A DNA stretch of 33,192 nt from Gammaproteobacteria bacterium (GCA_013001685.1 JABDMD010000185.1:1-33192), one strand, 5' to 3'; positions 1-10,932 are shown, counted from the stretch's first letter. The notes: a model not told the origin generated them from the letters alone. Program-made: numbers and translations.

Positions 1-2112
1 TGCCGTGCCAGTGCTTGGATCAGCATCCAAAGCCGAACTCTGACTAACGTCTAGCTCGCTGCTGCTTGGTGAGCTAGGGTTACTCGGCCAACGAAATGGA
101 ATACCAACACCCGTTGAAGGTTTATAAGTAATAATATTTCGACCGGTATCAAAGTTTTGTCCATTGATTACGGTACCTGCATCCCATACTTGTGTGCCTA
201 ATGTTCCATCTAGGTTAATTGGAAAAGCGAGCAATTGACCCGTCCACTCACCACTATCAAATCTTGCTTGATACAGTTGTGACGTGCTGGTGATGGTGCC
301 GGTATTTAATGCCACGGCAGACGCCGAGCTAATGCCATTATCTATAGACTGCAAAATATTGTTAAGGGCAATTGCAAAACTGTTTGTGTCACCGGCACTG
401 AGAAACTCGCCGCGGCCATTGATCGCAGCGTGCCACATATCATCAACCCGAGTCGCATTTTGAGATGGAATCGGGTTCGGCCATGATATGGTTCCATCGG
501 TCAAATCTTGCAACACATTTGGGTCAAAAGCATCAAGCGTTCCCGAAACCCCTAGACCAACAGTATAGGTGGTCATGTGTTGCCAAAAGGCCTCATCCGT
601 AGCGGAGGTGGGGGTTCTGTTGGGCAGATCGGTGCGTAAGTCACGATTCCAAAAATACATCGCCACATCTGCCAAGGTGTTTTGGGGGATAGGGACACCA
701 TCTTTCATGACAGTGCCATTACCGAAACTATCCTGGTATGGATCAGCCGGAGTGTAACTATAGCTTGTCGGCGTTCCACCCGGTGTGTGATTAACAATGG
801 TAGGGCCATTACTGCCGTCAACATTTCCTAGCGAGGTGCCTGACGTTTCGGGTACGTCGAAATCCCAAAAACCGTCGGAGGTTAAAATAGCAGCGCTTTG
901 GCGACACTCAGAATGTGGTGTATTGTCATTAGTGCCCGGTGTATTACCCCATGGGCCGGCGTTATCGGTGCGCGAATAATACAGTCCTATGTCGGCCAGG
1001 GCACGACGCAATGGTGTATCGCCTGTGGTTTCTACTATATAAAGATCATCAAAAAAGGCTTTGCGATCTAGCCCTGAAAATGGACGCACACCCAGTCGCA
1101 ATGTAGTCGGATGAGTTGCCCCATCAACTTGTCTACTGCTCGTATCCGTCCCAGTTTGAATACTCGCGCTAGAATACGCTCCAATAAAACCGGTGTTCAG
1201 CGTGCCAAAACCAACTCGCAGACTGTTACCCTGTTGAGCAAAGGCGCGTCCGGTTCCTGCACGGGCTACGGCAATTCGAGCCCGGTGATATTGGAACCAA
1301 TTCGCAAAATTTTGCGCTTCTTCAGCCGGTGTACGTGTGATACTACTGAAACTGGCAGTCGTTGGCTGAGCAACCGGAGCGGCCAAAGGGTTACTACTGA
1401 GCAAGAGAGTGTTACCTTGAATCTGCACCTTTTTGTAACTCATAGGATCTTCAATGACCCCACTACCGTTGTAAATATAGTAAGTGATTGGCCAATATGT
1501 CATGGCACAAGTTGCATTAATATTGAGCGGGTCACAAGCATTCTCGACCGTATTTATGTCATCTGGAGCTAGTGCATCGAAGGGACTGATCAGATTACGA
1601 TACCAGCGCGCTACTTCAGTTTTCTGTACTAATAAATCCAAACAACCACTAGCTGGTCGCATAGGATCATAGTTGGCACAGTTAGGATTAGCGTTTGCCA
1701 TTTCGACATTGTTTTCATTGACCCAAGGCCTATAGTCTATATCCGGGTTATAAAAAATCGCATTGGTAGCTAATGATCGACGTGCATAGTTATGTAAGTT
1801 ATTGTCTTCAAAAGTCGGAGCACTATTGCGCGCACCACCAGTATCCGACCAGACATTTGGCGGAGCGGGAAACATATTAGCCCTCGTGCGACTTGTTCCT
1901 GGGTTTTGTCCAGTGGGTGTCACCACTTCCTCTCTCATCGAGCCGGAATCATCCAGGATATACACAACATTTGGCGGCACAGCGCCACCTAAAAATAATG
2001 GTGTATCGGAGATATTCAACACGGCGGCTTGGGAGTTTGCTACCCATGCTATGCAGATAACCGCAAATGCAGTTTTGATCATTAAACCAACTTTCCCTAT
2101 CTTTTCCATCAT
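1..2112 (-). CDS. pilY1: PilY1-like type IV pilus tip/biogenesis protein (second copy), truncated by left window edge
   Basis: Reading the minus strand from ATG at 2112 gives MMEKIGKVGLMIKTAFAVICIAWVANSQAAVLNISDTPLFLGGAVPPNVVYILDDSGSMREEV..., with a signal peptide and VWA MIDAS motif DDSGSM. It parallels the 5525-9325 PilY1. The frame stays open to the edge, so it is absent from the ORF track. Confidence 0.85.
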   Translation of the reverse strand, partial: MMEKIGKVGLMIKTAFAVICIAWVANSQAAVLNISDTPLFLGGAVPPNVVYILDDSGSMREEVVTPTGQNPGTSRTRANMFPAPPNVWSDTGGARNSAPTFEDNNLHNYARRSLATNAIFYNPDIDYRPWVNENNVEMANANPNCANYDPMRPASGCLDLLVQKTEVARWYRNLISPFDALAPDDINTVENACDPLNINATCAMTYWPITYYIYNGSGVIEDPMSYKKVQIQGNTLLLSSNPLAAPVAQPTTASFSSITRTPAEEAQNFANWFQYHRARIAVARAGTGRAFAQQGNSLRVGFGTLNTGFIGAYSSASIQTGTDTSSRQVDGATHPTTLRLGVRPFSGLDRKAFFDDLYIVETTGDTPLRRALADIGLYYSRTDNAGPWGNTPGTNDNTPHSECRQSAAILTSDGFWDFDVPETSGTSLGNVDGSNGPTIVNHTPGGTPTSYSYTPADPYQDSFGNGTVMKDGVPIPQNTLADVAMYFWNRDLRTDLPNRTPTSATDEAFWQHMTTYTVGLGVSGTLDAFDPNVLQDLTDGTISWPNPIPSQNATRVDDMWHAAINGRGEFLSAGDTNSFAIALNNILQSIDNGISSASAVALNTGTITSTSQLYQARFDSGEWTGQLLAFPINLDGTLGTQVWDAGTVINGQNFDTGRNIITYKPSTGVGIPFRWPSNPSSPSSSELDVSQSSALDADPSTGTA

Positions 2113-2173
2113 CGTTCTCCCAACTCAAAGATCACATAGCTTTTACATGATTCCTAAAGTTTAAAATCTCCAG

Positions 2174-2710
2174 TTAATTAAATTCCTTGGTAAATTGTGT
2201 TTGCAATGTCGTAGTCGCTAAGTTGTTACCACCGGTACCATGTCCACTGACGCGATACATCACTCTTCCCGGTATGCCCGCCATACCGATATTCAGTGAA
2301 TAAGGTCGAAATTGTTCATACTCCATGTAATACATCGGTTGCGTTGCTACCCCGCCAATAGTGCCTGCAGGTAAATCTGTCATCGCAGTTGGGACCCAAT
2401 TTGCAACTACCGTAGGGTCAATTTGACCCAAACTATAAATATGATCTTGACATGGAGATGTACACGAAGGGGTGCCGACTACATGTGCAGTAAGTCCATT
2501 AAGAAACTGCTCGCCAACACGTAATGCTGTCTCAGAAGATTCAAATGATAGGTTTAGGTTATTGGTGTTACCTGCCATCTTTTCTTCTAGTGAGGTGGTT
2601 TGCATTCCGGTAATCCCCAACATGGTCAACAGCAGTAGCATAATTAAGCTTACTGCTAGTACCGCACCTTGCTGTTGTTTAATTTTTAAAACCTGCATCT
2701 TCATATCCAA
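2174..2710 (-). CDS. pilX: PilX-like minor pilin
   Basis: N-terminal QQGAVLAVSLIMLLLLTMLGITGMQTTSLEEKMAGN, typical of PilX; sits between pilW and pilY1. Confidence 0.8.
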   Translation of the reverse strand: MDMKMQVLKIKQQQGAVLAVSLIMLLLLTMLGITGMQTTSLEEKMAGNTNNLNLSFESSETALRVGEQFLNGLTAHVVGTPSCTSPCQDHIYSLGQIDPTVVANWVPTAMTDLPAGTIGGVATQPMYYMEYEQFRPYSLNIGMAGIPGRVMYRVSGHGTGGNNLATTTLQTQFTKEFN

Positions 2711-2737
2711 AATTAATTCTTAATAATTTCCTAGTAG

Positions 2738-3523
2738 TTATGGCAACTGATTACGAAATGCCACACTGGTAGTAAATACATGTCTGCGCAGGTTATCGTT
2801 AAAGGGCCCAACATTTGTGCCCAGCAAGTTATAAACCGCGGTGTCAGGTGCATTGATGGCTGGATCTACACTGCTTAACAATAATGCTAAACGTACGCTT
2901 ACTACTTGTGGCCAATCACTATTGGCAGTTACCGTATTTGCTGGGATATACATATCCGCAATACGATCTAAATCAGAATCCACGCCATAAAGTATTTGTA
3001 GATTTTGCACACCATCAATAATTTGCTGATCATTTCCTGCCGAATCGATACAGTGTAGTGTGCTATCTGCAGCAATATAAATTGTGTTCACCAAGGTTGC
3101 GCCTGCAACGGGTGCAAGATTGGGATTACATTCGACAACAAACGGAGCTACGCTAGGTTGCTGGAATCGAAAGCTCAAAGTGTCGGAATTTGTTCCTCCA
3201 CCTTCTAAACCAGCAATCACCTGTCCTGCGGTAAGAAAGTCAATATTATTGGCAGGCCCATAGTTCCCTGCATCAACCAAAAATGCTGCGTTATCAGATT
3301 GAAAGCCATCTGCTTTAAAACCTGTTTGTCGAAAACTTATTTGCACCAAATCCATGGCAAAGCGGCCATTTTCCTGTAAACGTGACAAACCTTCTCGCAA
3401 GCTATAGCTTGCTTTGGTGTCAATAAAGATCTTGGTCACACCAAGTAATAAAAGTGAACTTATTGTGATCGCCACTAATAGTTCAACAATGCTGAAACCT
3501 TTTATAGCTAACTTATTCATCAC
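2738..3523 (-). CDS. pilW: PilW-like minor pilin
   Basis: Prepilin motif KGFSIVELLVAITISSLLLLGV; 4-nt overlap with upstream pilV. Confidence 0.8.
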   Translation of the reverse strand: MMNKLAIKGFSIVELLVAITISSLLLLGVTKIFIDTKASYSLREGLSRLQENGRFAMDLVQISFRQTGFKADGFQSDNAAFLVDAGNYGPANNIDFLTAGQVIAGLEGGGTNSDTLSFRFQQPSVAPFVVECNPNLAPVAGATLVNTIYIAADSTLHCIDSAGNDQQIIDGVQNLQILYGVDSDLDRIADMYIPANTVTANSDWPQVVSVRLALLLSSVDPAINAPDTAVYNLLGTNVGPFNDNLRRHVFTTSVAFRNQLP

Positions 3524-4041
3524 GGACTGAAACTTGTTACTACGGTTTGCGCACCTAATGCCGCATTACCTACCGATTGATTTCCTGTCCATGTCACAGT
3601 GATGGTGTGAATTGCATTTGCACCACAGCCCACGGGGAGACATGCAATAGTTGCATTACCACCCGGTATGGCATTACCAAGGAAGGTATACCAAGCGACC
3701 AAGTCTGCAGTCGCCATTTCTGTAGGATTACAAAGGCCTACTGTTGTTGTGCCAGTAAAATTTGCAATGCAATCGAATGTGGGTGCAGCAGGCGCGGCCA
3801 CAACTTCGTAGGCACCCGCAGTAGCAGCAGCACGATTTGCACGCATACGGTCGGCTAAATCATTTACTGCATAAGTAGCTTGGGTACGAACAAAAGCTCC
3901 ATGGTTGTCACGTAACCCCGAGGCATGTAGTCCAGCAAGACCAAGTAAACCGATTGCCAACACAATTACTGCAACCAACACCTCTACTAATGCAAATCCA
4001 GAGTGTCGTTTGATTAAATATTTTGGGGTAAAAAAATTCAT
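3520..4041 (-). CDS. pilV: PilV-like minor pilin
   Basis: Prepilin motif SGFALVEVLVAVIVLAIGLLGLAGLHASGLRDN, characteristic of PilV. Confidence 0.8.
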   Translation of the reverse strand: MNFFTPKYLIKRHSGFALVEVLVAVIVLAIGLLGLAGLHASGLRDNHGAFVRTQATYAVNDLADRMRANRAAATAGAYEVVAAPAAPTFDCIANFTGTTTVGLCNPTEMATADLVAWYTFLGNAIPGGNATIACLPVGCGANAIHTITVTWTGNQSVGNAALGAQTVVTSFSP

Positions 4042-4056
4042 GGTATTTAGCCTTGA

Positions 4057-4623
4057 CTATGTACAGGCATTCACATTGCCGTTTACATCTGCTTGGGGGT
4101 CGGTTGCTGACACAACACGACTACGTCCTGTATTGGTAACCACAATAGCGCGAGCCTGCGGCACAAAACCTCGGTTATCGCACATCACCAATGTATCTGG
4201 ATTAGAAACGGCCGTTCTTAAACGCCCACGCGGATCGAATTGAAATAATGTGACATTGTTTACGACAGAATTTAAGGTAACTCCACTATCCAATCCTGCT
4301 CTTCTGTGAACCTCACAATCATTGTTACCTATGCAATCTGGGGTCACACTAAAAACGTTATTGTTATCGCTATCAGTTACTACCGACCAACCAGTACTCC
4401 AGTTGGAATTACCACTAATTGATCTTATTTGTACGTCGACACCGCGCTTAATGGCCTCACTGCGTGCAATCATTATTGCAGAGACCAATCCATTGGCATT
4501 GGTAGTTACGCGATTGTTTTGTATGGTTATTTGAAAATTGGGCACACCCACAACGAGAATTATTGCCAATATCGATATCGCAATCATTAATTCAATTAAC
4601 GTGAACCCTTTAAATATTTTCAT
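4057..4623 (-). CDS. fimT: FimT/FimU/GspH-type minor pilin
   Basis: KGFTLIELMIAISILAIILVVGVPNF, with the GspH-like ARSEAIKR segment. Confidence 0.8.
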   Translation of the reverse strand: MKIFKGFTLIELMIAISILAIILVVGVPNFQITIQNNRVTTNANGLVSAIMIARSEAIKRGVDVQIRSISGNSNWSTGWSVVTDSDNNNVFSVTPDCIGNNDCEVHRRAGLDSGVTLNSVVNNVTLFQFDPRGRLRTAVSNPDTLVMCDNRGFVPQARAIVVTNTGRSRVVSATDPQADVNGNVNACT

Positions 4624-5020
4624 CTCTCAATACCAATATTATTAACAGCACATACAAAACCACACTCCCTGGATTGCATGAACTACTCGAAATAAAAAAC
4701 AAGTAATACCATTAAAGTACTATTTATAAATGTGGAAGAACCACCACTATGGCGATGCTTCACATACAACTCTCTATGAATACTTTATATTGATTTCTAA
4801 GGAGTTTCTGTGAGCAAGTTGTAATTCGCTAGGAATGTCCGATGAAAAGCACAGTGGCTAAAAAGTGTGACGAATGCATGCAAATTAAAAGGATAGTATG
4901 TATAAAAATAGCGATGAAAGGTGCTATGGGCCAACTTTAACAAAACCAAAAACCTTCGCGTATGATGAATTTATCAAATAAGGACTCAGCACAACCTGTG
5001 TTTAGAGTTTTTTTAGTAAT

Positions 5021-5052
5021 AAAAACTGATTACTGCATCACATTCAGTTTTT
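5021..5052 (-). terminator. Candidate terminator abutting the pilE stop codon
   Basis: AAAAACTGA (5021-5029) pairs perfectly with TCAGTTTTT (5044-5052). On the minus strand the stem ends in a T-rich tract (TTTTTATTAC). Confidence 0.45.
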
Positions 5053-5473
5053 ACCACTTTCCTGATGGTGTTTTAATATTGTGTGAATTATAGATGAGGG
5101 TGCCGTCACCTGCTTGCCCACCTTGAGGTGTAGCTGTTAGTTCTACACACTGATTAATAGTAAACGTAGGACATGCTCTCGCAGTTACTAAATAATATTC
5201 TTTATCTGATGGAACGCTTCCATCACCATTAGGATCTGGATAAGTTAAACCAACAGTACCACCTGCAACTAGATCAGCAGTATAAGTACTGTTGCGAGAA
5301 TAGAATTTTTGTTGTTCGTTCATAATCTCTAGCAATATTCTTTGGCCATCAGTACGACGGTTTTCGATCATTTGAGTCTGGTAACTAGGGTAAGCTAAAG
5401 CGACTAATATAGATAACACCACGATCACGATCATTAACTCTATTAACGTGACGCCTGAGTGTAATTTAGACAA
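5051..5473 (-). CDS. pilE: PilE-like type IV pilin
   Basis: SGVTLIELMIVIVVLSILVALAYPSYQTQMIENRRTDGQ, typical PilE N-terminus; follows pilY1. Confidence 0.85.
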   Translation of the reverse strand: MSKLHSGVTLIELMIVIVVLSILVALAYPSYQTQMIENRRTDGQRILLEIMNEQQKFYSRNSTYTADLVAGGTVGLTYPDPNGDGSVPSDKEYYLVTARACPTFTINQCVELTATPQGGQAGDGTLIYNSHNIKTPSGKW

Positions 5474-5524
5474 AGTATTCGGAGAAAAAACGCTAGCTGA
5501 TATTAGTTACTACTGGATAAGAAT

Positions 5525-8500
5525 TTATTGTCGAATCTCTTTCCAAGAATGTCTACCAAGTAGAGCGCCGGTAGCGCCACCAGTATTAAGGTTAGGGTTT
5601 ATTAGAATGCGATCTATATTGGTATTCGATAACTGTGTAACGCGGTAATTACCAATAAAGGTCGTGTCTCCTGGAGCGCTTTCAAATTGTGTACCAACGA
5701 TAATATGATCCGGACTATTTACAAGATTGAGATTGTCGTCAGCATTAAATAAACCATCAAAATTAATGTCAAAAATCACATTAGTAACGCCACCAGTAAT
5801 AGGATTCACGCTCAACCCAAAACCGCCTGATGGAGGTGCACAGCTCATACCATCATGCGGGATTACAGTACTGAAAAACAGTTGGTCATTACGCAACTGT
5901 AAATTTCGCACAGGTCGCTCGCCAGGAAATTGTACATCTGGAGCGCTTCCTCCTGGCGGGGGAATATCAAAATCGATATACCAACCACGCACTTGATTTG
6001 ATCCTGTGTCTTTATAAATAACAGGGTTGTCAGTAATTGTACGAATCACTAAACCACTATTGCTATCAACAAAAGTTGATAACGATTGCTCCACTACCTG
6101 TGATGGCGAACTAAATTTTGTAATAGGTGAACTATTACTAGGACTATCTAAAAGTCCATAGATAGATTGGATGTCAGTGTTTATTGCATCATCCGTTGTA
6201 AAGTAACTACCAGTACCAACCATCACAATGTAACTATTAGCAATGGAAGGATTCGCTATTACTGTAGGCTTAGTAGTGATCGGTTGAGGCACTGGAGAAC
6301 TTGATTGATACTTTGCGGTGAATAATGTGGAAGCTATATTCCAATTTGAAGTATTTGGATCACTAATATCGATGACGTAAACATTGCCTTGCAAATCGCC
6401 TGCATAAACTCTGTCTACAGTGCCATTGCCATCCGTATCTGTTCCAGTTACACCTCCAATACCATTTGGTGTCGCATTAACACTGCTTGCAATACCATTA
6501 CCCGTATTGATCTTTATAAAGTCACCGGGATCAGTCCAACCATCATATCCTTCATCTATAAATAAAATATAAATTGCCGCCTCACCAAGTGCGCTGGTGC
6601 TGTTGTAGCCGTTACCGAAAATCGCGACCCATTTCTTTTCCCCCGAAACCCCGTCGTCTATATTACTCATGCCTATAACAGGCTGACTATAGGTAAAACC
6701 TAGATCAGCATCATCACTGTCGGTGAACTCCCACAATACGGAATCAGTATTAATGCTGCTGGGGTTAGTAATATCTAGAGCAAAATAACCCTTGCCCCCT
6801 GCTCCCAAACCACTGACCAGTATAGTTCGCCATTCAAATGAATTAACTGTTGGAGGATTTGGGTCGATGAAAACATCATTTACACTCGGTGATGAATCAA
6901 CATAAAAACGATGACTATAGTTTGGATTTGTAAACTCTCCAATCTCACTCAGTAGAATATTTGGTATGTAAGCAAATTTTTCTTGACCCTTACTCAATGA
7001 AAGAGGGTCGGCAAAAAATGCATGCAACATGCCATCATTCGCACCTACATAAACCAATTCATCACGATTTGTATTTGCTGTGCGAAATTCTAAGTAGGTT
7101 TTACCTGCAGCACTTGGATAAGCGCTGCTGGAGCGATTTGCAAAGGGTGGCTCGCCAACAAATACGGGTGCGGAATGTGCAATATCTCCTAACTTACCGC
7201 CAGTAGTAATTCCATTAGCGGTTGAAAATTGACGAACACGCATATCGCCATTGTTAAAATTAGCACCTTCATTGGTTGCATCGCCACGCAAATAATTCAC
7301 ACGTGTTGGTACGATAGGGTTCGCAGGCATTGCTGGAATTGGATTTCCCAGATCTGTCTGTTGAGCCACTGTTAAACCACTGCTTGCTGGAGATCCTGTA
7401 ATGATAAATTCTCTACCACTTTGTGAAACAGGCTCATAAGTTAAAATTAATCGCGAGGCTGCAGACTGAGTATTAAGTGCAGTAGCAGCACTCCATACAA
7501 AATCTGGATTGCCATTAAGATCTACAGCAAAACTACCATCCGGATTAACTCGTTGTGCGGCCAATTCTCCAGAGTTTGTCGATAAATCTGAAAAAGTTCT
7601 AAACACTAATGTATCTTGAGTGATACTTTGAGTATTAAAAGCCATCGCAGTAGTAGACCCTGAATTAGCAGATGCGCGTGCAAAGGCTGACTCTAACTCA
7701 CCAAGTACAGATGGAAAGTCTTTGCCATCAAATGTAGTAATTAAATTACCTCTACCGTTATAAGCAGCATGACGCAAGTCATCGATCTTGCCTAAAAAAG
7801 TAGCTGGTGAAGAATTTGGATCTGTCCAAGTTTCTGTTCCTGTAGCATCGAGCGGAAATGAAGTATCAATACTAGAATTAATATTATTGAATATTGCTAA
7901 TACATTAGAATTGAGATGCTGATGTAAGGAATCACCTACTTGAAGGAAAGCCGGACTATTTGGATCACGACTAAAATCTACGCTCGTAACTGAAACATTG
8001 TCAGCCAATGAACCTTGCAGATCCATTTCATAATAACGCATCGCAACATCCGCAAGCGTATTTGCCCTATTATCTGCGAAGGCACCGCCATCAAAGTTTG
8101 TATTATTTGCACCACCTGTATCTTCATCATCGATGGTAAATGTAGTATTTCTATCAAAGCCATCCGTAACAAAAAAAGTGCTATTCGCTTGGCATTCACC
8201 GCCCGGTGCAGCTAGCGCAGGGCAATTAGCACTGCCAGGACTTGAAGTGCCAGCGCTGTTAAAGATATCTCCACTAACGCAATTAAAATACTTGCCGACC
8301 TTTTCATATGCATCTCTAAGGTTAGTGTCTCCTGAAGAGTTCGATGAGAAAAGCTCATCTAATAGAGTTCTTTTATTTCCAGTTGAAAAAGATAGATTTT
8401 GTAATGTAACACCTAAACCTAAGCCAGTATTTTGGTTTGTGGTAGCATAACCAACACGGGAAAAACTACTATCTGCAACTGCATGACTGGTTAACGCTTT

Positions 8501-9325
8501 TGCCACATATTCGCGTTTACGATAATAAGTAAACCAGTTAGCAAAATTTTGTTGTGTGACTGCATCTTGCGCACTGATTAAGTTTTCAGTCTGCTCCCCA
8601 TCATCAAATATTCCATTACTATTCGCATCGTTCCAATCGTAGTACTTGAAGCCAGCACCACTAATTCGGTTACCGCTAACATCTAGTCCTGCATTCTGAT
8701 TGGTGAGGTTTATAAAGTGTTGAGGGTTATACGGATTGTCTGGAGCATTTGTGATGTCTGCATCAATATAAGGCACGCCGTTAAAATCTACTCCTGCCCA
8801 TGGCATATAAGTTTTATTGGGATCAAAATAAAGTGGATTAAATTTAGAATTGCGAAAGCGAAACGCATTATCATCTGCGACGTAACAATTTTCTATTACC
8901 GTATCGTCTGCAAGGGAGCCATCAGTTGGAAAGAATGTGTCATTAGGAAATCTAACTGCATAAAGATAACCACTAACATAATCGTCACTTGGTGTCGAAG
9001 TAGCTGGATCAACATAAGGTTGGCAAGATGCAGGAACACCACCTTCAGGCACACGATGAGTAATACCGGCAGTATTGCAACTTCCATCTACACTTGGAGA
9101 ACAAAACGCACCGCTATTATCTATGTTTTGAGTAAGCACCTCCCAATCCATACTGCCCGAATCATCTGTCAGTATAAAAATATTGGGCGGCACAGCGGGT
9201 GTGAGCTCTAAAGGCACATTTGATATATTCAATGGTCCTGCATTAACAACGCATGCACAAGATATGCATGCAAACAACGTTGCATGTTTAGTTAATTTAA
9301 TGATTTTTAAAATTTGTAAGGACAT
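5525..9325 (-). CDS. pilY1: PilY1 type IV pilus tip-associated protein with VWA MIDAS, RGD and EF-hand-like calcium sites
   Basis: 1266 aa with DDSGSMDWE (MIDAS), NYLRGD, and DTDGNGTVDRVYAGDLQGNVYVID (the PilY1 calcium-site/beta-propeller signature). Confidence 0.92.
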   Translation of the reverse strand: MSLQILKIIKLTKHATLFACISCACVVNAGPLNISNVPLELTPAVPPNIFILTDDSGSMDWEVLTQNIDNSGAFCSPSVDGSCNTAGITHRVPEGGVPASCQPYVDPATSTPSDDYVSGYLYAVRFPNDTFFPTDGSLADDTVIENCYVADDNAFRFRNSKFNPLYFDPNKTYMPWAGVDFNGVPYIDADITNAPDNPYNPQHFINLTNQNAGLDVSGNRISGAGFKYYDWNDANSNGIFDDGEQTENLISAQDAVTQQNFANWFTYYRKREYVAKALTSHAVADSSFSRVGYATTNQNTGLGLGVTLQNLSFSTGNKRTLLDELFSSNSSGDTNLRDAYEKVGKYFNCVSGDIFNSAGTSSPGSANCPALAAPGGECQANSTFFVTDGFDRNTTFTIDDEDTGGANNTNFDGGAFADNRANTLADVAMRYYEMDLQGSLADNVSVTSVDFSRDPNSPAFLQVGDSLHQHLNSNVLAIFNNINSSIDTSFPLDATGTETWTDPNSSPATFLGKIDDLRHAAYNGRGNLITTFDGKDFPSVLGELESAFARASANSGSTTAMAFNTQSITQDTLVFRTFSDLSTNSGELAAQRVNPDGSFAVDLNGNPDFVWSAATALNTQSAASRLILTYEPVSQSGREFIITGSPASSGLTVAQQTDLGNPIPAMPANPIVPTRVNYLRGDATNEGANFNNGDMRVRQFSTANGITTGGKLGDIAHSAPVFVGEPPFANRSSSAYPSAAGKTYLEFRTANTNRDELVYVGANDGMLHAFFADPLSLSKGQEKFAYIPNILLSEIGEFTNPNYSHRFYVDSSPSVNDVFIDPNPPTVNSFEWRTILVSGLGAGGKGYFALDITNPSSINTDSVLWEFTDSDDADLGFTYSQPVIGMSNIDDGVSGEKKWVAIFGNGYNSTSALGEAAIYILFIDEGYDGWTDPGDFIKINTGNGIASSVNATPNGIGGVTGTDTDGNGTVDRVYAGDLQGNVYVIDISDPNTSNWNIASTLFTAKYQSSSPVPQPITTKPTVIANPSIANSYIVMVGTGSYFTTDDAINTDIQSIYGLLDSPSNSSPITKFSSPSQVVEQSLSTFVDSNSGLVIRTITDNPVIYKDTGSNQVRGWYIDFDIPPPGGSAPDVQFPGERPVRNLQLRNDQLFFSTVIPHDGMSCAPPSGGFGLSVNPITGGVTNVIFDINFDGLFNADDNLNLVNSPDHIIVGTQFESAPGDTTFIGNYRVTQLSNTNIDRILINPNLNTGGATGALLGRHSWKEIRQ

Positions 9326-9343
9326 AGAGCTATTCGCAGTTAT

Positions 9344-9880
9344 CTAAGGCGCACCATAGATCGATTGCAAAATCACTTCAGTGTTATCACTACCGCCGGT
9401 ACCTCTAGCGGTGACGCGATAAAGCTGAATAATTTGTCCTGCTTGATTTTGACCATAATTTTGTACTAGTAAATTTGGCGCAGCACTTGTTTCTGAGATA
9501 TGTTGAATAACATAACGTGGCGCTGTACCCACATTGCTTGGATTAAATCCAGTGTAACTACGTGAATCTGCTGCAGTCCAATTTAAGGTCGATAATAATT
9601 GATCGTTTGAATTATCATATAAGCCATCATTGCCATTAGTATCAAAATCAGCTGGATTAAGGACATTGGTATCTAACAGAGTTTCGCCAGCTTGGAGCGC
9701 AGCCTCTGCAGTTTGTAATGCTACTAAACTATCACGTGTGTTACCTGCCATACGTGTTTCTAAAGTTGAGCTTTGCATACTAGTAACCGCAATTAGTGAC
9801 ATTACAAGTAACATCATTAAACCAACGAACAACACTGCCCCGGATTGTTTTATTCGGATATTTTTATACATAACTATCAT
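9344..9880 (-). CDS. pilX: PilX-like minor pilin
   Basis: QSGAVLFVGLMMLLVMSLIAVTSMQSSTLETRMAGN. Confidence 0.8.
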   Translation of the reverse strand: MIVMYKNIRIKQSGAVLFVGLMMLLVMSLIAVTSMQSSTLETRMAGNTRDSLVALQTAEAALQAGETLLDTNVLNPADFDTNGNDGLYDNSNDQLLSTLNWTAADSRSYTGFNPSNVGTAPRYVIQHISETSAAPNLLVQNYGQNQAGQIIQLYRVTARGTGGSDNTEVILQSIYGAP

Positions 9881-10932
9881 TGCACACGATTTCGTAAGTT
9901 AATTGTCGTATTCACGACGTAGCGTAACCTTCGATCTGCAGGAGTTGTAGGTGCTGAAATTATTGTGCCTGCAACGTTGTAACTATTAGTATCGATTTGG
10001 CTAGTTACCTCTTCACCCGTTGCCATCAGCAAACCCAAGCGCACTGTAATAACATTAGGCCACTCACTTGCAGCTATATCATTAGCCGCCTCAAAACGGT
10101 CTGCGATTTGATCATTATCGACATCAAGGCCATACAAAATTTGCATAGACTCTACGCCTTCTAACAGTTCTTCTTCCCACATTTCTGCAGTTTCAACACC
10201 TGCAATCAATCTTGCTTGGAAGAAACGTTTCTTAAGTGAGTTTATAGCTGGATTTTGTGTGCTTGGCGCAATGAAGTAAATGACTGGCTTGTATGGTGTT
10301 ATTTGAGCATCATCTCCGTACGAACCAATGTTTGTAATAGCATTATCCGGTGCAATAGTAGTGGGACTAGATGTGTAATTAAGAGTGCCTGCAGCAGAAT
10401 TGCGTCCAGATATTTGAAACATAGATGCCTGACGAGGGTCGCAGATAATTGCAATTTCACCCAAACCAAACTCAGTAGTAGGGAAAGGATTTTGTAAGGC
10501 AACAGTATTGGTAACATCGTTGTTAAAGTCCACACTTGTGGAATACAACCCACCTTTCAAAACTGCTATAGCATCAGTATTAGGTACAACATCACTATTA
10601 ATTTCAGAAGGAAAAGTACTTACTCCCCCCTCGTATCCCCGAATTCCATAATTAAAGAAATCCAGAAACCAAGTTGAGTTGCCATTTGTGATTGCATTCG
10701 TAAATGTTGGCGGGAAACGACAAGGCAGATATCCTGCCATACGAATATCACGCGAAATGAACTCCAAACTAAATCTTAAACTTTCCTGCAATCTAGATAG
10801 ATTATCTGTCATCCGATAGGTTTGCTTACTACTTATGTACATTCCAGTAACACCGCTTACCAAAAACAAACCAAGCAATAATGCTACCATTAGCTCAACA
10901 ACAGAAAATCCTTTTTGCTTGTACGCACTCAT
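9877..10932 (-). CDS. pilW: PilW-like minor pilin
   Basis: KGFSVVELMVALLLGLFLVSGVTGMYISSKQTYRM; 4-nt overlaps with both neighbours. Confidence 0.85.
   Translation of the reverse strand: MSAYKQKGFSVVELMVALLLGLFLVSGVTGMYISSKQTYRMTDNLSRLQESLRFSLEFISRDIRMAGYLPCRFPPTFTNAITNGNSTWFLDFFNYGIRGYEGGVSTFPSEINSDVVPNTDAIAVLKGGLYSTSVDFNNDVTNTVALQNPFPTTEFGLGEIAIICDPRQASMFQISGRNSAAGTLNYTSSPTTIAPDNAITNIGSYGDDAQITPYKPVIYFIAPSTQNPAINSLKKRFFQARLIAGVETAEMWEEELLEGVESMQILYGLDVDNDQIADRFEAANDIAASEWPNVITVRLGLLMATGEEVTSQIDTNSYNVAGTIISAPTTPADRRLRYVVNTTINLRNRVQ

Noticed and set aside
569-2164. Plus-strand ORFs of 60-153 aa at 569-2164
   Set aside because: Antisense to the left-edge PilY1 coding frame; low-complexity shadow translations with no family features.
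4869-4877. GACGAATGC (minus strand GCATTCGTC), a 7/9 match to an AlgR-type CCGTTCGTC box upstream of the second pilin cluster
   Set aside because: A 7/9 match to a short motif is expected by chance, and no equivalent was seen upstream of the other cluster.
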